Source: CAYWVR01 sp964461715 (GTDB lineage: Bacteria > Planctomycetota > Phycisphaerae > FEN-1346). Taken from it: a stretch of DNA of 63,717 bases. Within the stretch, counting starts at the first letter, position 1. The number at the start of each line of letters is the position of its first letter. Both the position numbers and the translations under genes were made by a program. Of the stretch, positions 1 to 7,079 are shown piece after piece. The DNA lies in NCBI GenBank assembly GCA_964461715.1, contig CAYWVR010000021.1, positions 1 to 63,717 of the forward strand, given 5' to 3'. The notes beneath the pieces are model-generated. The model worked only from the letters and a program-made list of their open reading frames with translations. It had not been told where the DNA came from and did no database searches.

Positions 1-7
1 GGCGGAA

Positions 8-66
8 GCATGCCCACGCGAGAAAGCGTGGGCATGCCACCCGTTTCGGGCGTGGGCATGCCACCC
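8..66. repeat. Palindromic repeat, hairpin B type, with direct repeats
   Basis: Perfect 12-bp inverted repeat GCATGCCCACGC (8-19) / GCGTGGGCATGC (26-37) with a 6-base loop, followed by CACCC and a second half-copy of the right arm near 50-66, so the arm-plus-CACCC unit is repeated directly. The same hairpin recurs at 1626-1655, 2611-2642 and 47198-47227. Lies upstream of the enolase-superfamily gene; any role is unknown. Confidence 0.8.
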
Positions 67-170
67 GGTTCGGGGCGTGGCGCGCTTGGGGCGTGGTCCG
101 GGCGAGCAGATGCTTGACGCCCTTGCCGGCTGCGACTAAAACGGGCGCTCCCGGGCAAAGGAAAGGACCG

Positions 171-1562
171 ATGATGCAGACCGACATCCGTGTCAAGGAG
201 ATCGAGACGTTCAAGGCGCCGACCGAGTGCCGGACGCCGCTGAAGTTCGGGGCGGTGGTCGTGGACGCCCTGCCGATCGGCTACGCGAAGGCGACGGTCG
301 AGAACGGGGCCGGGCGGACCGCCGTGGGGTGGGGCGCGATGTTCCTCATGGACCTGTGGGCGTGGCCCGTGTCGAAGGCCTCGCACGAGGCGAAGAACGC
401 GGTGATGTGCGACTTGCTGGACCGGGCCGCCCGGATGGCCGCGTCCTACCCGACGGCCGCCCACCCGATGGAGATCTTCCTCGAGACCGAGGACGACCTT
501 CGCGCGGCGGCCGAGGAGGTGTGTGCCGCGCGGACGCCGGGCGAGGTGATCCCGTTCCTCGGGGCCTTGGTGGCGGCGAGCCCCGTCGACCACGCCCTGC
601 ACGACGCCTTCGGCAAGGCCGCGGGCCTCGATTCGTACCGCGCGTGCGGGCCGGAGCACCTGAGCTGGGACCTTGCGCGGTACCTGGGGGAGGCGTATCG
701 CGGTGTGTACCCGTCGCAGTTTCTGCGCCAGGACTATCTGCCGCGCGTGCCGGTCTTCCACCTCGTGGGCGGGCTGGACGTACTGCGCGCCGGCGAGGTG
801 CCGGACGATGCGCCCGAGGACGGGGTGCCGAACTCGCTGGATGCGTGGATCGCGCGGGACGGCATGTTCTGCCTGAAGGTGAAGCTTCGGGGGACGGACC
901 TGACGTGGGACCTGGCGCGGACGCTGGAGGTCTCGCGGATTTATCACGAGGTGCGGGAGGCGAAGCGCCCGGACCTTCCCGCGCGGCCGCACCTGACGGC
1001 CGACACGAATGAGCAGTGCGCCTCGCCGCAGTACATTGTCGAATATCTCTTGAAGCTGAAGGAGACCGCGCCGGAGGTGTACGACGAGGTTCTCTACATC
1101 GAGCAGCCGACGGAGCGGGACCTGACGGCTCACCGGTTCGATATGCGTCCCATCGCCGAATACAAGCCCGTGCTGATCGACGAGAGCCTGACGACGGTGG
1201 AGGACTTTCGGCTGGCGATGGAGCTGGGGTGGTCGGGCGTGGCGCTGAAAAGTTGCAAGGGGCTGAGCGCGGACCTCCTGTTCGTGCCGATGGCGGAGCT
1301 GGCGGGCATCCCGTACGCGGTGCAGGACCTGACGAACCCGTCGATCGCGCTGGTGGAGAGCGTGGGCCTGGCGGCCCGGACGCACACGATCATGGGCGTG
1401 GAGGCGAACTCGCGCCAGTTCTTCCCCGCCGCCAACGCCCCCGAGGCCGCCGTGCACGAGGGCCTCTACGAGATTCGCGACGGGTATGCGTATACGGGGT
1501 CGCTCCAAGGGCCGGGCCTCGGGTACCGGATCGAGGAGATTGAGCGGGATCGGTACAGGTAG
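171..1562 (+). CDS. Enolase-superfamily (mandelate racemase/muconate lactonizing-like) enzyme
   Basis: Protein of 463 residues resembling the mandelate racemase branch of the enolase superfamily, which abstracts the proton alpha to a carboxylate; members include sugar-acid dehydratases, epimerases and racemases. Visible superfamily features: a K-x-K motif near residues 235-237 in the barrel, then the three acidic metal-ligand regions TADTNE (about D277), YIEQP (about E310) and LIDES (about D336), followed by KSCKG near 361. The N-terminal third is a capping domain. I start at ATG 171 (ATGATG) behind AAAGGAAAGG rather than at the upstream in-frame start at 93, whose extra 26 residues look like translated intergenic DNA. 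It faces the minus-strand sugar-catabolic genes at 1680-5864 and converges on them, suggesting a shared sugar-acid pathway. The exact substrate cannot be read from sequence. Confidence 0.85.
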   Translation: MMQTDIRVKEIETFKAPTECRTPLKFGAVVVDALPIGYAKATVENGAGRTAVGWGAMFLMDLWAWPVSKASHEAKNAVMCDLLDRAARMAASYPTAAHPMEIFLETEDDLRAAAEEVCAARTPGEVIPFLGALVAASPVDHALHDAFGKAAGLDSYRACGPEHLSWDLARYLGEAYRGVYPSQFLRQDYLPRVPVFHLVGGLDVLRAGEVPDDAPEDGVPNSLDAWIARDGMFCLKVKLRGTDLTWDLARTLEVSRIYHEVREAKRPDLPARPHLTADTNEQCASPQYIVEYLLKLKETAPEVYDEVLYIEQPTERDLTAHRFDMRPIAEYKPVLIDESLTTVEDFRLAMELGWSGVALKSCKGLSADLLFVPMAELAGIPYAVQDLTNPSIALVESVGLAARTHTIMGVEANSRQFFPAANAPEAAVHEGLYEIRDGYAYTGSLQGPGLGYRIEEIERDRYR

Positions 1563-1572
1563 GATTGGGGGG

Positions 1573-1655
1573 CATGGCCACGCCGTCGTTGCGTGGCCAT
1601 GTGCCGTCCTGCTTCGTCGCGCCAACATGCCCACGCATAGCGCGGCGTGGGGATG
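1573..1655. repeat. Composite two-hairpin palindromic element (copy 1)
   Basis: Hairpin A has a perfect 11-bp stem CATGGCCACGC (1573-1583) / GCGTGGCCATG (1591-1601), loop 7. After 24 bases hairpin B follows, CATGCCCACGC (1626-1636) / GCGTGGGGATG (1645-1655), with one mismatch. Both share the core CCACGC...GCGTGG. The pair sits between the convergent stops at 1562 and 1680, so it could also act as a bidirectional terminator, although no T-tract follows. Confidence 0.8.
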
Positions 1656-1679
1656 CCCCCCGGCGGGTTGAGCGTGCGT

Positions 1680-2525
1680 TTACGCTTCCGCCTCGGCCTC
1701 CACGGTCTCGATCACCCCGCGGACGTACGCCACCTCGCGCTTAAGTTTCGCGGCCATGAGGTCGGGCTGCTTCTCGTCGTAGAAGGGCTGCCAGTTGAAG
1801 ATGCCGTCGAAGCCGATCTGGCGGAGGGCCCGGGCGAGCTTGGCCCAGTTCGTGACGCCCTTGTCGCACGGGGCCCACCTGCGCGTCCATCCCTTGTCCT
1901 CCTCGCCGGCGCGGGCCTCGTCGCGCACGGGGACCGTGTCCTTGGCGCCCACCGCGACGAGGTACGCACCCAGCAGGCGCGCGCTTCGGCCGGAGTCCTC
2001 CCTCCCCTCCCACGCCTGGTTCCCCGGGTCGATCATGACGCCGATGTGCTCGGGCGGGAGCCCCTCGACGATGCGGTGGATCGCGCTCGGGCTCGGGGCG
2101 AGCGTCCCGTGATGGATCTGGTAGACGGCCTTGGCGCCGATGCGCTCCAGCACTCGGGCCGCCTCCTCCATCTGGCCGCGCGCCTTCTTGAACCCCTCGG
2201 CCGGGTCCTCGACGAAGCCCTTGCGGAAGTACCCCATGCGGAAGGTGCGGATGCCGTGGTCGGCGAGGACCTGGACGGGCGTCGGGTCGGCGGCGATGGC
2301 CTCGGCCTCGAAGCCGGCGGTGGCGAAGGGCACCTCGATGCCCTCGGCTTTCATCGCCGCCAGAAACGCCGGGACCTCCGTCTGGAGGTCCTCGCCCGTG
2401 ACCCAGAAGCCCTTGCGGATGACCAGGTCGACCGTGTCGAGCCCACAGTCGCGGATCGTCGCCGCCAGGCCTTCCGGGTCGAGGTGGCCGAAGAACTTCG
2501 GGAAGAGGCTGTGGAGGATGTTCAT
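1680..2525 (-). CDS. Sugar phosphate isomerase/epimerase-like TIM barrel protein
   Basis: 281 residues with the look of the xylose-isomerase-like TIM barrel (AP endonuclease 2) superfamily: regularly spaced strands, a histidine-rich strand end YQIHHG (136-140), a metal-ligand-like aspartate in GVMIDPGNQ (D166), KD at 195-196 and a C-terminal NWQPFYDE (244-251). Such proteins isomerise or epimerise sugars, keto-sugars or inositol derivatives in the cytoplasm and often accompany Gfo/Idh/MocA dehydrogenases, as here. It is the last gene of the minus-strand run that starts at 5864, separated from the gene upstream of it by 174 bases that hold a palindromic element, so it may have its own message. 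Start ATG 2525 is preceded by AAGGA. The substrate is unknown; the family assignment rests on overall pattern rather than one diagnostic motif. Confidence 0.75.
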   Translation of the reverse strand: MNILHSLFPKFFGHLDPEGLAATIRDCGLDTVDLVIRKGFWVTGEDLQTEVPAFLAAMKAEGIEVPFATAGFEAEAIAADPTPVQVLADHGIRTFRMGYFRKGFVEDPAEGFKKARGQMEEAARVLERIGAKAVYQIHHGTLAPSPSAIHRIVEGLPPEHIGVMIDPGNQAWEGREDSGRSARLLGAYLVAVGAKDTVPVRDEARAGEEDKGWTRRWAPCDKGVTNWAKLARALRQIGFDGIFNWQPFYDEKQPDLMAAKLKREVAYVRGVIETVEAEAEA

Positions 2526-2556
2526 CGTGTCGAGTCCTTATGCAGGTTTCGGGTGG

Positions 2557-2642
2557 CAGGGCCACGCTTCTCGGCGGGGCCATGCGCCCTCGGTCCTATC
2601 CATCGCGCGAGCATGCTCACGCGTACGGCGGGGTGGGCATGC
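2557..2642. repeat. Composite two-hairpin palindromic element (copy 2, degenerate)
   Basis: Imperfect hairpin A, GGCCACGC (2560-2567) / GCGGGGCC (2574-2581), then 29 bases, then hairpin B, GCATGCTCACGC (2611-2622) / GGGTGGGCATGC (2631-2642), followed by CACCC. Same order and spacing as copies at 1573 and 47138, with several arm mismatches. Fills most of the gap between two minus-strand genes. Confidence 0.65.
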
Positions 2643-2699
2643 CACCCACTCCGTCGCGGTGGGTCGGCGACCCACCGGGCGAATCTTCCCCGTCGCCCG

Positions 2700-3695
2700 C
2701 TACGCGATCCGTTCGAGCTGGTCCTTCGTAACGGCCATCATGAGCGGTTCGCCGGCGACCCAGGCCCGGACGTCCCGCACGACCTGGGCCCCGATCTTGA
2801 TGGTCTGGCCGCCCGCGATGTGGCTCGTCAGGACGACGTTCGGCAGCTTTCTGAGGGGGCTCTGCTCGTCGGCGGGCTCGGGGTCGGTGACGTCGAGGAA
2901 GGCAAAGAGCCGCTCCTTCTCGAGTTCGGCGATCAGCGCCGCCTCGTCGATGATCATCCCGCGCGCCGTGTTGACGAGGACGGCGTCGTCCTTCATCGCC
3001 GCCAGCTCGTCGGCCCCGACCATGTGGCGGCAGTCGGGGTTGGCGGGGGCGTGGATCGTGAGGGCGTCGCACGCGCGGCAGAGGTCGAGGACCGAGTCGC
3101 GCTTCTCGACGCCGAGTCGCTGCGCCTCCTCGGCCGAGACGTACGGATCGTAGAGGAGCACCCGCGGACCGAAGGGCGCGAGGAGCTTGATGACACGGCG
3201 GCCGACCTGGCTGGCGCCCAGGAGGCCGATCGTCGCCTCCCCGAGGCCCTTGATGTTCTTCGGGCGGCCGGCTTTCCACTTTCGGTTGAGGGCGGCGTTT
3301 TCGAGGATGCGGCGGACGCCGATGATGAGCTCGCCAAGGGTCGTCTCGGCGACCTGGTCGGCGATGGCCGGGGCGCAGGAGGCGATGGTGAGGCCCCGCC
3401 CCTCGAGGTGCGGGCCGAACATGCCCTTGACGCTCCCGGCCGCGTGGATCCAGAGCTTCAAATCCGGACATTTCTCCATCAGATCTTCCGTCTTCGGGTT
3501 GGGCGTGCCCCACGATCCGACGCCGATCTCGCAGCCCTGAAGGACCTCGACGGCCTCTTCGTCGGCGCACTTCGCCTCGGCCCGGCACCAGGTCACGTCG
3601 CCCAGGGCGTCGAGTTGCTCCCGGTCGCCGGGCACCATGATGCCCTCGAGGCGCTTGGCGGGAATGACGACACCGATCTTCGGCTGCTCAGCCAT
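2700..3695 (-). CDS. D-isomer-specific 2-hydroxyacid dehydrogenase
   Basis: 331-residue NAD(P)-dependent D-2-hydroxyacid dehydrogenase. The catalytic domain encloses a Rossmann domain with GLLGASQVGRRV (158-169) as the dinucleotide loop; the family catalytic triad is visible as R245 in NTARG, E273 in DPEP and H292 in SHIAG. Such enzymes interconvert 2-keto and D-2-hydroxy acids (glycerate, phosphoglycerate, lactate or sugar-acid analogues). I start at ATG 3695, preceded by AAAAAGGAG, instead of the 24-residue-longer reading from 3767, which would overlap the neighbouring gene. It lies 32 bases downstream of a paralogue (3728-4744) that shares its motifs, so the pair probably arose by tandem duplication or works on two related substrates. 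Substrate not determinable. Confidence 0.88.
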   Translation of the reverse strand: MAEQPKIGVVIPAKRLEGIMVPGDREQLDALGDVTWCRAEAKCADEEAVEVLQGCEIGVGSWGTPNPKTEDLMEKCPDLKLWIHAAGSVKGMFGPHLEGRGLTIASCAPAIADQVAETTLGELIIGVRRILENAALNRKWKAGRPKNIKGLGEATIGLLGASQVGRRVIKLLAPFGPRVLLYDPYVSAEEAQRLGVEKRDSVLDLCRACDALTIHAPANPDCRHMVGADELAAMKDDAVLVNTARGMIIDEAALIAELEKERLFAFLDVTDPEPADEQSPLRKLPNVVLTSHIAGGQTIKIGAQVVRDVRAWVAGEPLMMAVTKDQLERIA

Positions 3696-3727
3696 ACCGG
3701 CACACTCCTTTTTCGTGTCTCGTGTCA

Positions 3728-4744
3728 CTAAGCGACGCGGTCGAGCATGTCCGCCGTGCACACGCACAGCGGCGGCTCGCCGCGCAGGAATCGTTCGATG
3801 TCGTCGACGGCCTGGCGGCCCAGGTTGAAGGCCTTCGGGCCGGCGATGTGGGTCGTCAGGACCACGTTGTCGAGCTTGCGCAGCGGGCCCTCCACGTCGG
3901 TCGGTTCCGGGGCCGTGACGTCGAGGACGGCCCGCAGGCGTCCCGTCTCGAGCTCACGGATGAGGGCCGGTTCGTCGAGGACTGCCCCGCGAGCCGTGTT
4001 CACCAGGACCGCCCCGTCCGGCATGGCCGCCAGCGCCTCGGCCCCCACGAGGCCCTTCGTCGACGCGTTCAGCGGCGCGTGCAGCGTCACGCAGTGGCTC
4101 CGGCGGCAGAGGTCGACGAGGTCGTCGCACTTCTCGGCGCCCATGGCGGCGGCCTCCTCGGCCGCCACGTACGGATCATAGAGGAGCACGCGGGCCCGGA
4201 AGGGGAGGAGCAGGGCGATGACCCGCCGCCCCACCTCCGAGGCCCCCACGACGCCCACCGTCGACCCGTCCACCACGCGGCGAAGCCCCGGCTTCCAGCG
4301 CTTGAGGGTCTCCGGGTCCATGCCGGGCGGGACGCGGCGGGTGGCCCGCATGTTCTCGAACGCCCCGCGAAGCGCGAGGATGATCTCGGCCAGCGTGAAC
4401 GCCGCCACGTTCTCGGAGTTCGCGGGCTTGCAGGACGCGATCACCAGGTCCCGCCCCTCCAGATGCGGCCCGAACATGTGCCGGACCGACCCGGCCACGT
4501 GCTCCCACAGCCGCAGCTTCGGACACGCGGCGAGGAGCCCCGGGCTGCCGGGGTGCGGCGTGTCCCAGGACCCGAGACCGACGTCGGCGTCGGCGAGGAC
4601 GCCGATCGCCTCCTCGGCCGAGAGGATGTCCGGCGCGTCGGTCCAGGTCACCTCGCCCAGGGCCGCGAGCCGCGCCCGGTCCGAGGGCGCGAGGACCTGC
4701 GAGAGGAGGTCGGTGTGGAGGACGCAGCCGATCTTCACGGTCAT
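3728..4744 (-). CDS. D-isomer-specific 2-hydroxyacid dehydrogenase (paralogue of 2700-3695)
   Basis: 338 residues, same architecture as the next gene downstream. Rossmann loop GVVGASEVGRRV is near 164-175, and the catalytic residues are R252 in NTARG, E280 in APEP and H299 in THIAG. Both proteins also share a run near residues 85-105 reading AGSV-x-x-MFGPHLEGR, more similarity than two random family members would show. Start at ATG 4744; the longer reading from 4807 would run into the upstream oxidoreductase, whose stop lies only 4 bases away, consistent with translational coupling. Part of the minus-strand run oxidoreductase, dehydrogenase, dehydrogenase, isomerase. A role in sugar-acid or keto-acid reduction is inferred from this company. 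Confidence 0.87.
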   Translation of the reverse strand: MTVKIGCVLHTDLLSQVLAPSDRARLAALGEVTWTDAPDILSAEEAIGVLADADVGLGSWDTPHPGSPGLLAACPKLRLWEHVAGSVRHMFGPHLEGRDLVIASCKPANSENVAAFTLAEIILALRGAFENMRATRRVPPGMDPETLKRWKPGLRRVVDGSTVGVVGASEVGRRVIALLLPFRARVLLYDPYVAAEEAAAMGAEKCDDLVDLCRRSHCVTLHAPLNASTKGLVGAEALAAMPDGAVLVNTARGAVLDEPALIRELETGRLRAVLDVTAPEPTDVEGPLRKLDNVVLTTHIAGPKAFNLGRQAVDDIERFLRGEPPLCVCTADMLDRVA

Positions 4745-4748
4745 CGGT

Positions 4749-5864
4749 CTACCTGTAATCGTCGATGCGGACGCTTGTGCCGCGCGCGATGGCGTCTTCG
4801 GCGGCAAAGGCCAGGCGCATCGTCTCGAGGGCCTCCTCCGAGGGGTCGACGGCCCCGCCGCCCGACGCCACGCTCCGGATGAACCGCATGAGGAGGCCGT
4901 GCATGTCGTGGTGGCTCTTCGACGGCGGGTTCGGGCCGAAGCTCTCGGTGCGATCGAACCGGGTGTCCCGCTGCGCGAGGTCGAAGCGGAAAAGGTGCAG
5001 CTTCTCCTTGTAGATTTGCATGTGGCACGAGCCCGCGGTGCCGACCAGCGAGACGGTGAACTCGTGGCCCGGCACGGTCCGCCAGTCCGGGTGAAAGGGC
5101 GGGACGGTGCGGTAGTAGCAGGGGGCCCGGTTGTGGAAGACCTGGAAGTTGACCCCCGCCCCGCTCCGGGCCTTCAGCATCAACGTCACGTTGTCCGGGA
5201 CGTCCGGCGGGTAGAAGGCGAGGGCGTTCTTCGGCCCGCGGTACGCCGTGACCTCGTCGATGGGCCCGAGGTAGGAGCGGATCATGTCGAGCTGGTGGAT
5301 GCCGCAGTGGAAAATGATGCCCCCGCCGCGCGAACGGTCCAGCTTCCAAATCTCCGAAAGGTCGGCGCTCGCCCTGGTGGACCACCAGTGGCCGCGCGAG
5401 TCCAGGACGCTCGCCCAGGTCAGGTCGCCGAAGTACCCCTCGTCGACGAGCGTCTTGAGGCGGCGGGTCATCGTCCCGTGCATGTACTCGAAGCCGACCT
5501 GGAGGTGGCAACCGCTCCGCTTCTCGGCCTCGACGATGGCGACGCACTCCTCGAGCGTCGGGGCCATGGGCTTTTCGAGGTAGACGTGGGCCCCGGCCTC
5601 GAGCGCGGCGATGGCGTCGGGGCCGTGGGACTCGTTCGCGCTGACGACGCAGACGATCTCGGGCGCCTCCTCCGAGGCCATCATCGCCTCGACGGTCCCG
5701 TAGGCCGCCACGCCGTAGTCCCGGCCCAGTTCGGCCTGGCGCGATTCGCTCCGCGTGACGATCCCGACGACGCGAACGTCCTCTTCGCGTCCGAGCTGCT
5801 TGATGAACCCGACGCCGACATTCCCTCCGCCGACGATCCCGACCGGCGCCTTCTCCGCCGCCAT
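4749..5864 (-). CDS. Gfo/Idh/MocA family oxidoreductase
   Basis: 371-residue NAD(P)-dependent dehydrogenase of the glucose-fructose oxidoreductase/inositol dehydrogenase/MocA family, which oxidise or reduce sugars and cyclitols. Residues 8-20 carry the nucleotide-binding glycines GIVGGGNVGVGF; the family EKP motif with its catalytic lysine is at 97-99 (YLEKP). A histidine-containing stretch FHCGIHQLDM follows in the C-terminal beta-sheet domain. Start at ATG 5864 behind GGAG; the open frame continues upstream to 6944 but that part is antisense to another gene. First gene of the minus-strand sugar-catabolic run, with a plausible promoter at 5908-5935. Substrate unknown. Confidence 0.88.
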   Translation of the reverse strand: MAAEKAPVGIVGGGNVGVGFIKQLGREEDVRVVGIVTRSESRQAELGRDYGVAAYGTVEAMMASEEAPEIVCVVSANESHGPDAIAALEAGAHVYLEKPMAPTLEECVAIVEAEKRSGCHLQVGFEYMHGTMTRRLKTLVDEGYFGDLTWASVLDSRGHWWSTRASADLSEIWKLDRSRGGGIIFHCGIHQLDMIRSYLGPIDEVTAYRGPKNALAFYPPDVPDNVTLMLKARSGAGVNFQVFHNRAPCYYRTVPPFHPDWRTVPGHEFTVSLVGTAGSCHMQIYKEKLHLFRFDLAQRDTRFDRTESFGPNPPSKSHHDMHGLLMRFIRSVASGGGAVDPSEEALETMRLAFAAEDAIARGTSVRIDDYR

Positions 5865-5907
5865 GGCCGCTCCTGCTCTTGACCCGCCCCGTGTTTCCGA
5901 AAGGATG

Positions 5908-5935
5908 AGTCTAACATACCCAGGCGGGGGGTCAA
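5908..5935 (-). promoter_or_regulatory. Putative sigma70-type promoter for the oxidoreductase run
   Basis: On the minus strand TTGACC (5930-5935), 16-base spacer, TAGACT (5908-5913), 44 bases upstream of the oxidoreductase start at 5864. Confidence 0.45.
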
Positions 5936-5942
5936 GAAGTTC

Positions 5943-5977
5943 CGGGCATGGCCCGCCCTGTGGGGGGGGCATGCCCG
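5943..5977. repeat. Inverted repeat in the divergent intergenic region
   Basis: CGGGCATG (5943-5950) and CATGCCCG (5970-5977) form an 8-bp stem around a G-rich loop. It contains the GCATG/CATGC arms of the palindromic family seen elsewhere but lacks the CCACGC core, so it may be a decayed copy or an unrelated hairpin. Confidence 0.35.
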
Positions 5978-5999
5978 CGCTGAGGCGCCGGACCGGCCC

Positions 6000-6029
6000 T
6001 TGAAATCCCCGGAACCGGCGCGGCATACT
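6000..6029 (+). promoter_or_regulatory. Putative promoter for the gene at 6063
   Basis: TTGAAA (6000-6005), 18-base spacer, CATACT (6024-6029), 33 bases before the chosen start. Weak -10; by-eye match only. Confidence 0.35.
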
Positions 6030-6062
6030 CGAAGTCCAAGCGGGGTGGGGTGGAGGTGCGCG

Positions 6063-7064
6063 ATGATGAGCGTCCGGCGGACGGCCGCGGTGCTGGCCCT
6101 GGTGGCGTGCGCGGCGGGGGCGGCGCGGGGAGAGGGCGGCGAGCCGGTGCGCGTCGCCGTCGGGTTCGCCGAGGACGCCCCCGAGCCCGCCGTCGGCACG
6201 AAGCTGCCCGTCGTTATCCTCGTCCACAACGCGTCGGACCGCCCGTGGAAGGTCCTCGACTGGGCGAAGAACCCGAAGGCCCTCGAACCGCACGTCTTCA
6301 TCGCCCCGGCCCCGGTCGCGCCCAAGCAGGAGCCGCTCCCGGAGCTGGCCCGGAACCAGTGGGTCGCCTCCTCCGACGACTGGTTCCGCGACCTGCCGCC
6401 CGGCGACACGAGGCTCTCGATCGACGTCGTGCCCATGCTCGCCGGGTGGCTGCACGTGGCGGCGACGCTTCAATCGACGACCGCCCTCGTGGTCGACGAA
6501 AACGGGCCCACGCGGCGCCTCGATGGCGTATGGCTGGGCCGGACGACCGGCCAGGTCCGCGTCCACGTGCCCGACGAGGTGCCGCCCGAGAGGGCGAAGC
6601 GCTACGAGGCCGCGCGCCGCGCGCTCCTCGACGCCTCGAAGCCGGACGAGGTGAGGCGAGAGGTCCTTGACGCGGTCGCCGCCGAGAGGCACCTCTTCGC
6701 CGCCCGATTCCTGCGGGACGTCTACCCGGCCCTCCCGCCGGGACCGCTTCAGAACGCGGCGCTTGCGCACCTGGTGGCCCTGGCGAAGTTCGGGACGGGG
6801 TACGAGGCTGTGCCGGTGCTCCTGGTGGCGGCAGGGCGGCCGACGGCCCCGGGCGACGTGCGCCTTGCGATCCTCGAGTTCCTCCGGACGCTGCTGGGGG
6901 CCCGGGGGCGGCAGACGCTCGCGGGGCAGATGGCCTACACGCACCCGGAGCCGCTCTTGGACCAGGCGCGGGGAACGATCCGGCGCCTGGTGACCGACCC
7001 CGACGCCGCCGTCGCCGCCCGGGCCCGGAAGATCGTCGAGCGCTGGGAACGCGACGGCAACTGA
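6063..7064 (+). CDS. Secreted protein of unknown function
   Basis: 333 residues. A clear signal peptide (two arginines, hydrophobic run, cleavage after AARG near residue 23) indicates export. Residues about 25-185 look beta-rich; residues 190-333 look alpha-helical with two or three helix pairs rich in alanine, arginine and leucine that resemble HEAT-type repeats. I see no catalytic motif and do not recognise the family. Start at ATG 6063 (ATGATG) behind GGAGGTG; an upstream in-frame start at 6000 would add 21 unlikely residues that destroy the signal peptide position. It is convergent with the WD40-like gene, whose stop at 7080 is 15 bases away, and divergent from the oxidoreductase run. Confidence 0.7.
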   Translation: MMSVRRTAAVLALVACAAGAARGEGGEPVRVAVGFAEDAPEPAVGTKLPVVILVHNASDRPWKVLDWAKNPKALEPHVFIAPAPVAPKQEPLPELARNQWVASSDDWFRDLPPGDTRLSIDVVPMLAGWLHVAATLQSTTALVVDENGPTRRLDGVWLGRTTGQVRVHVPDEVPPERAKRYEAARRALLDASKPDEVRREVLDAVAAERHLFAARFLRDVYPALPPGPLQNAALAHLVALAKFGTGYEAVPVLLVAAGRPTAPGDVRLAILEFLRTLLGARGRQTLAGQMAYTHPEPLLDQARGTIRRLVTDPDAAVAARARKIVERWERDGN

Positions 7065-7079
7065 GGTCCGCAGGACGCG

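Noticed and set aside
1..66. CRISPR array from repeated GCGTGGGCATGCCACCC
   Set aside because: Only two to three copies with unequal short spacers; the same unit recurs elsewhere as a palindrome; no cas genes in the window.
1647..3731. 694-codon open frame on the plus strand
   Set aside because: Lies antisense to two real genes (isomerase-like and dehydrogenase); sequence has no domain pattern and reflects G+C-rich third positions.
4749..6944. Long N-terminal extension of the oxidoreductase (731 codons)
   Set aside because: The family starts at the nucleotide-binding strand right after ATG 5864; upstream part is antisense to the gene at 6063 and would cross the promoter.
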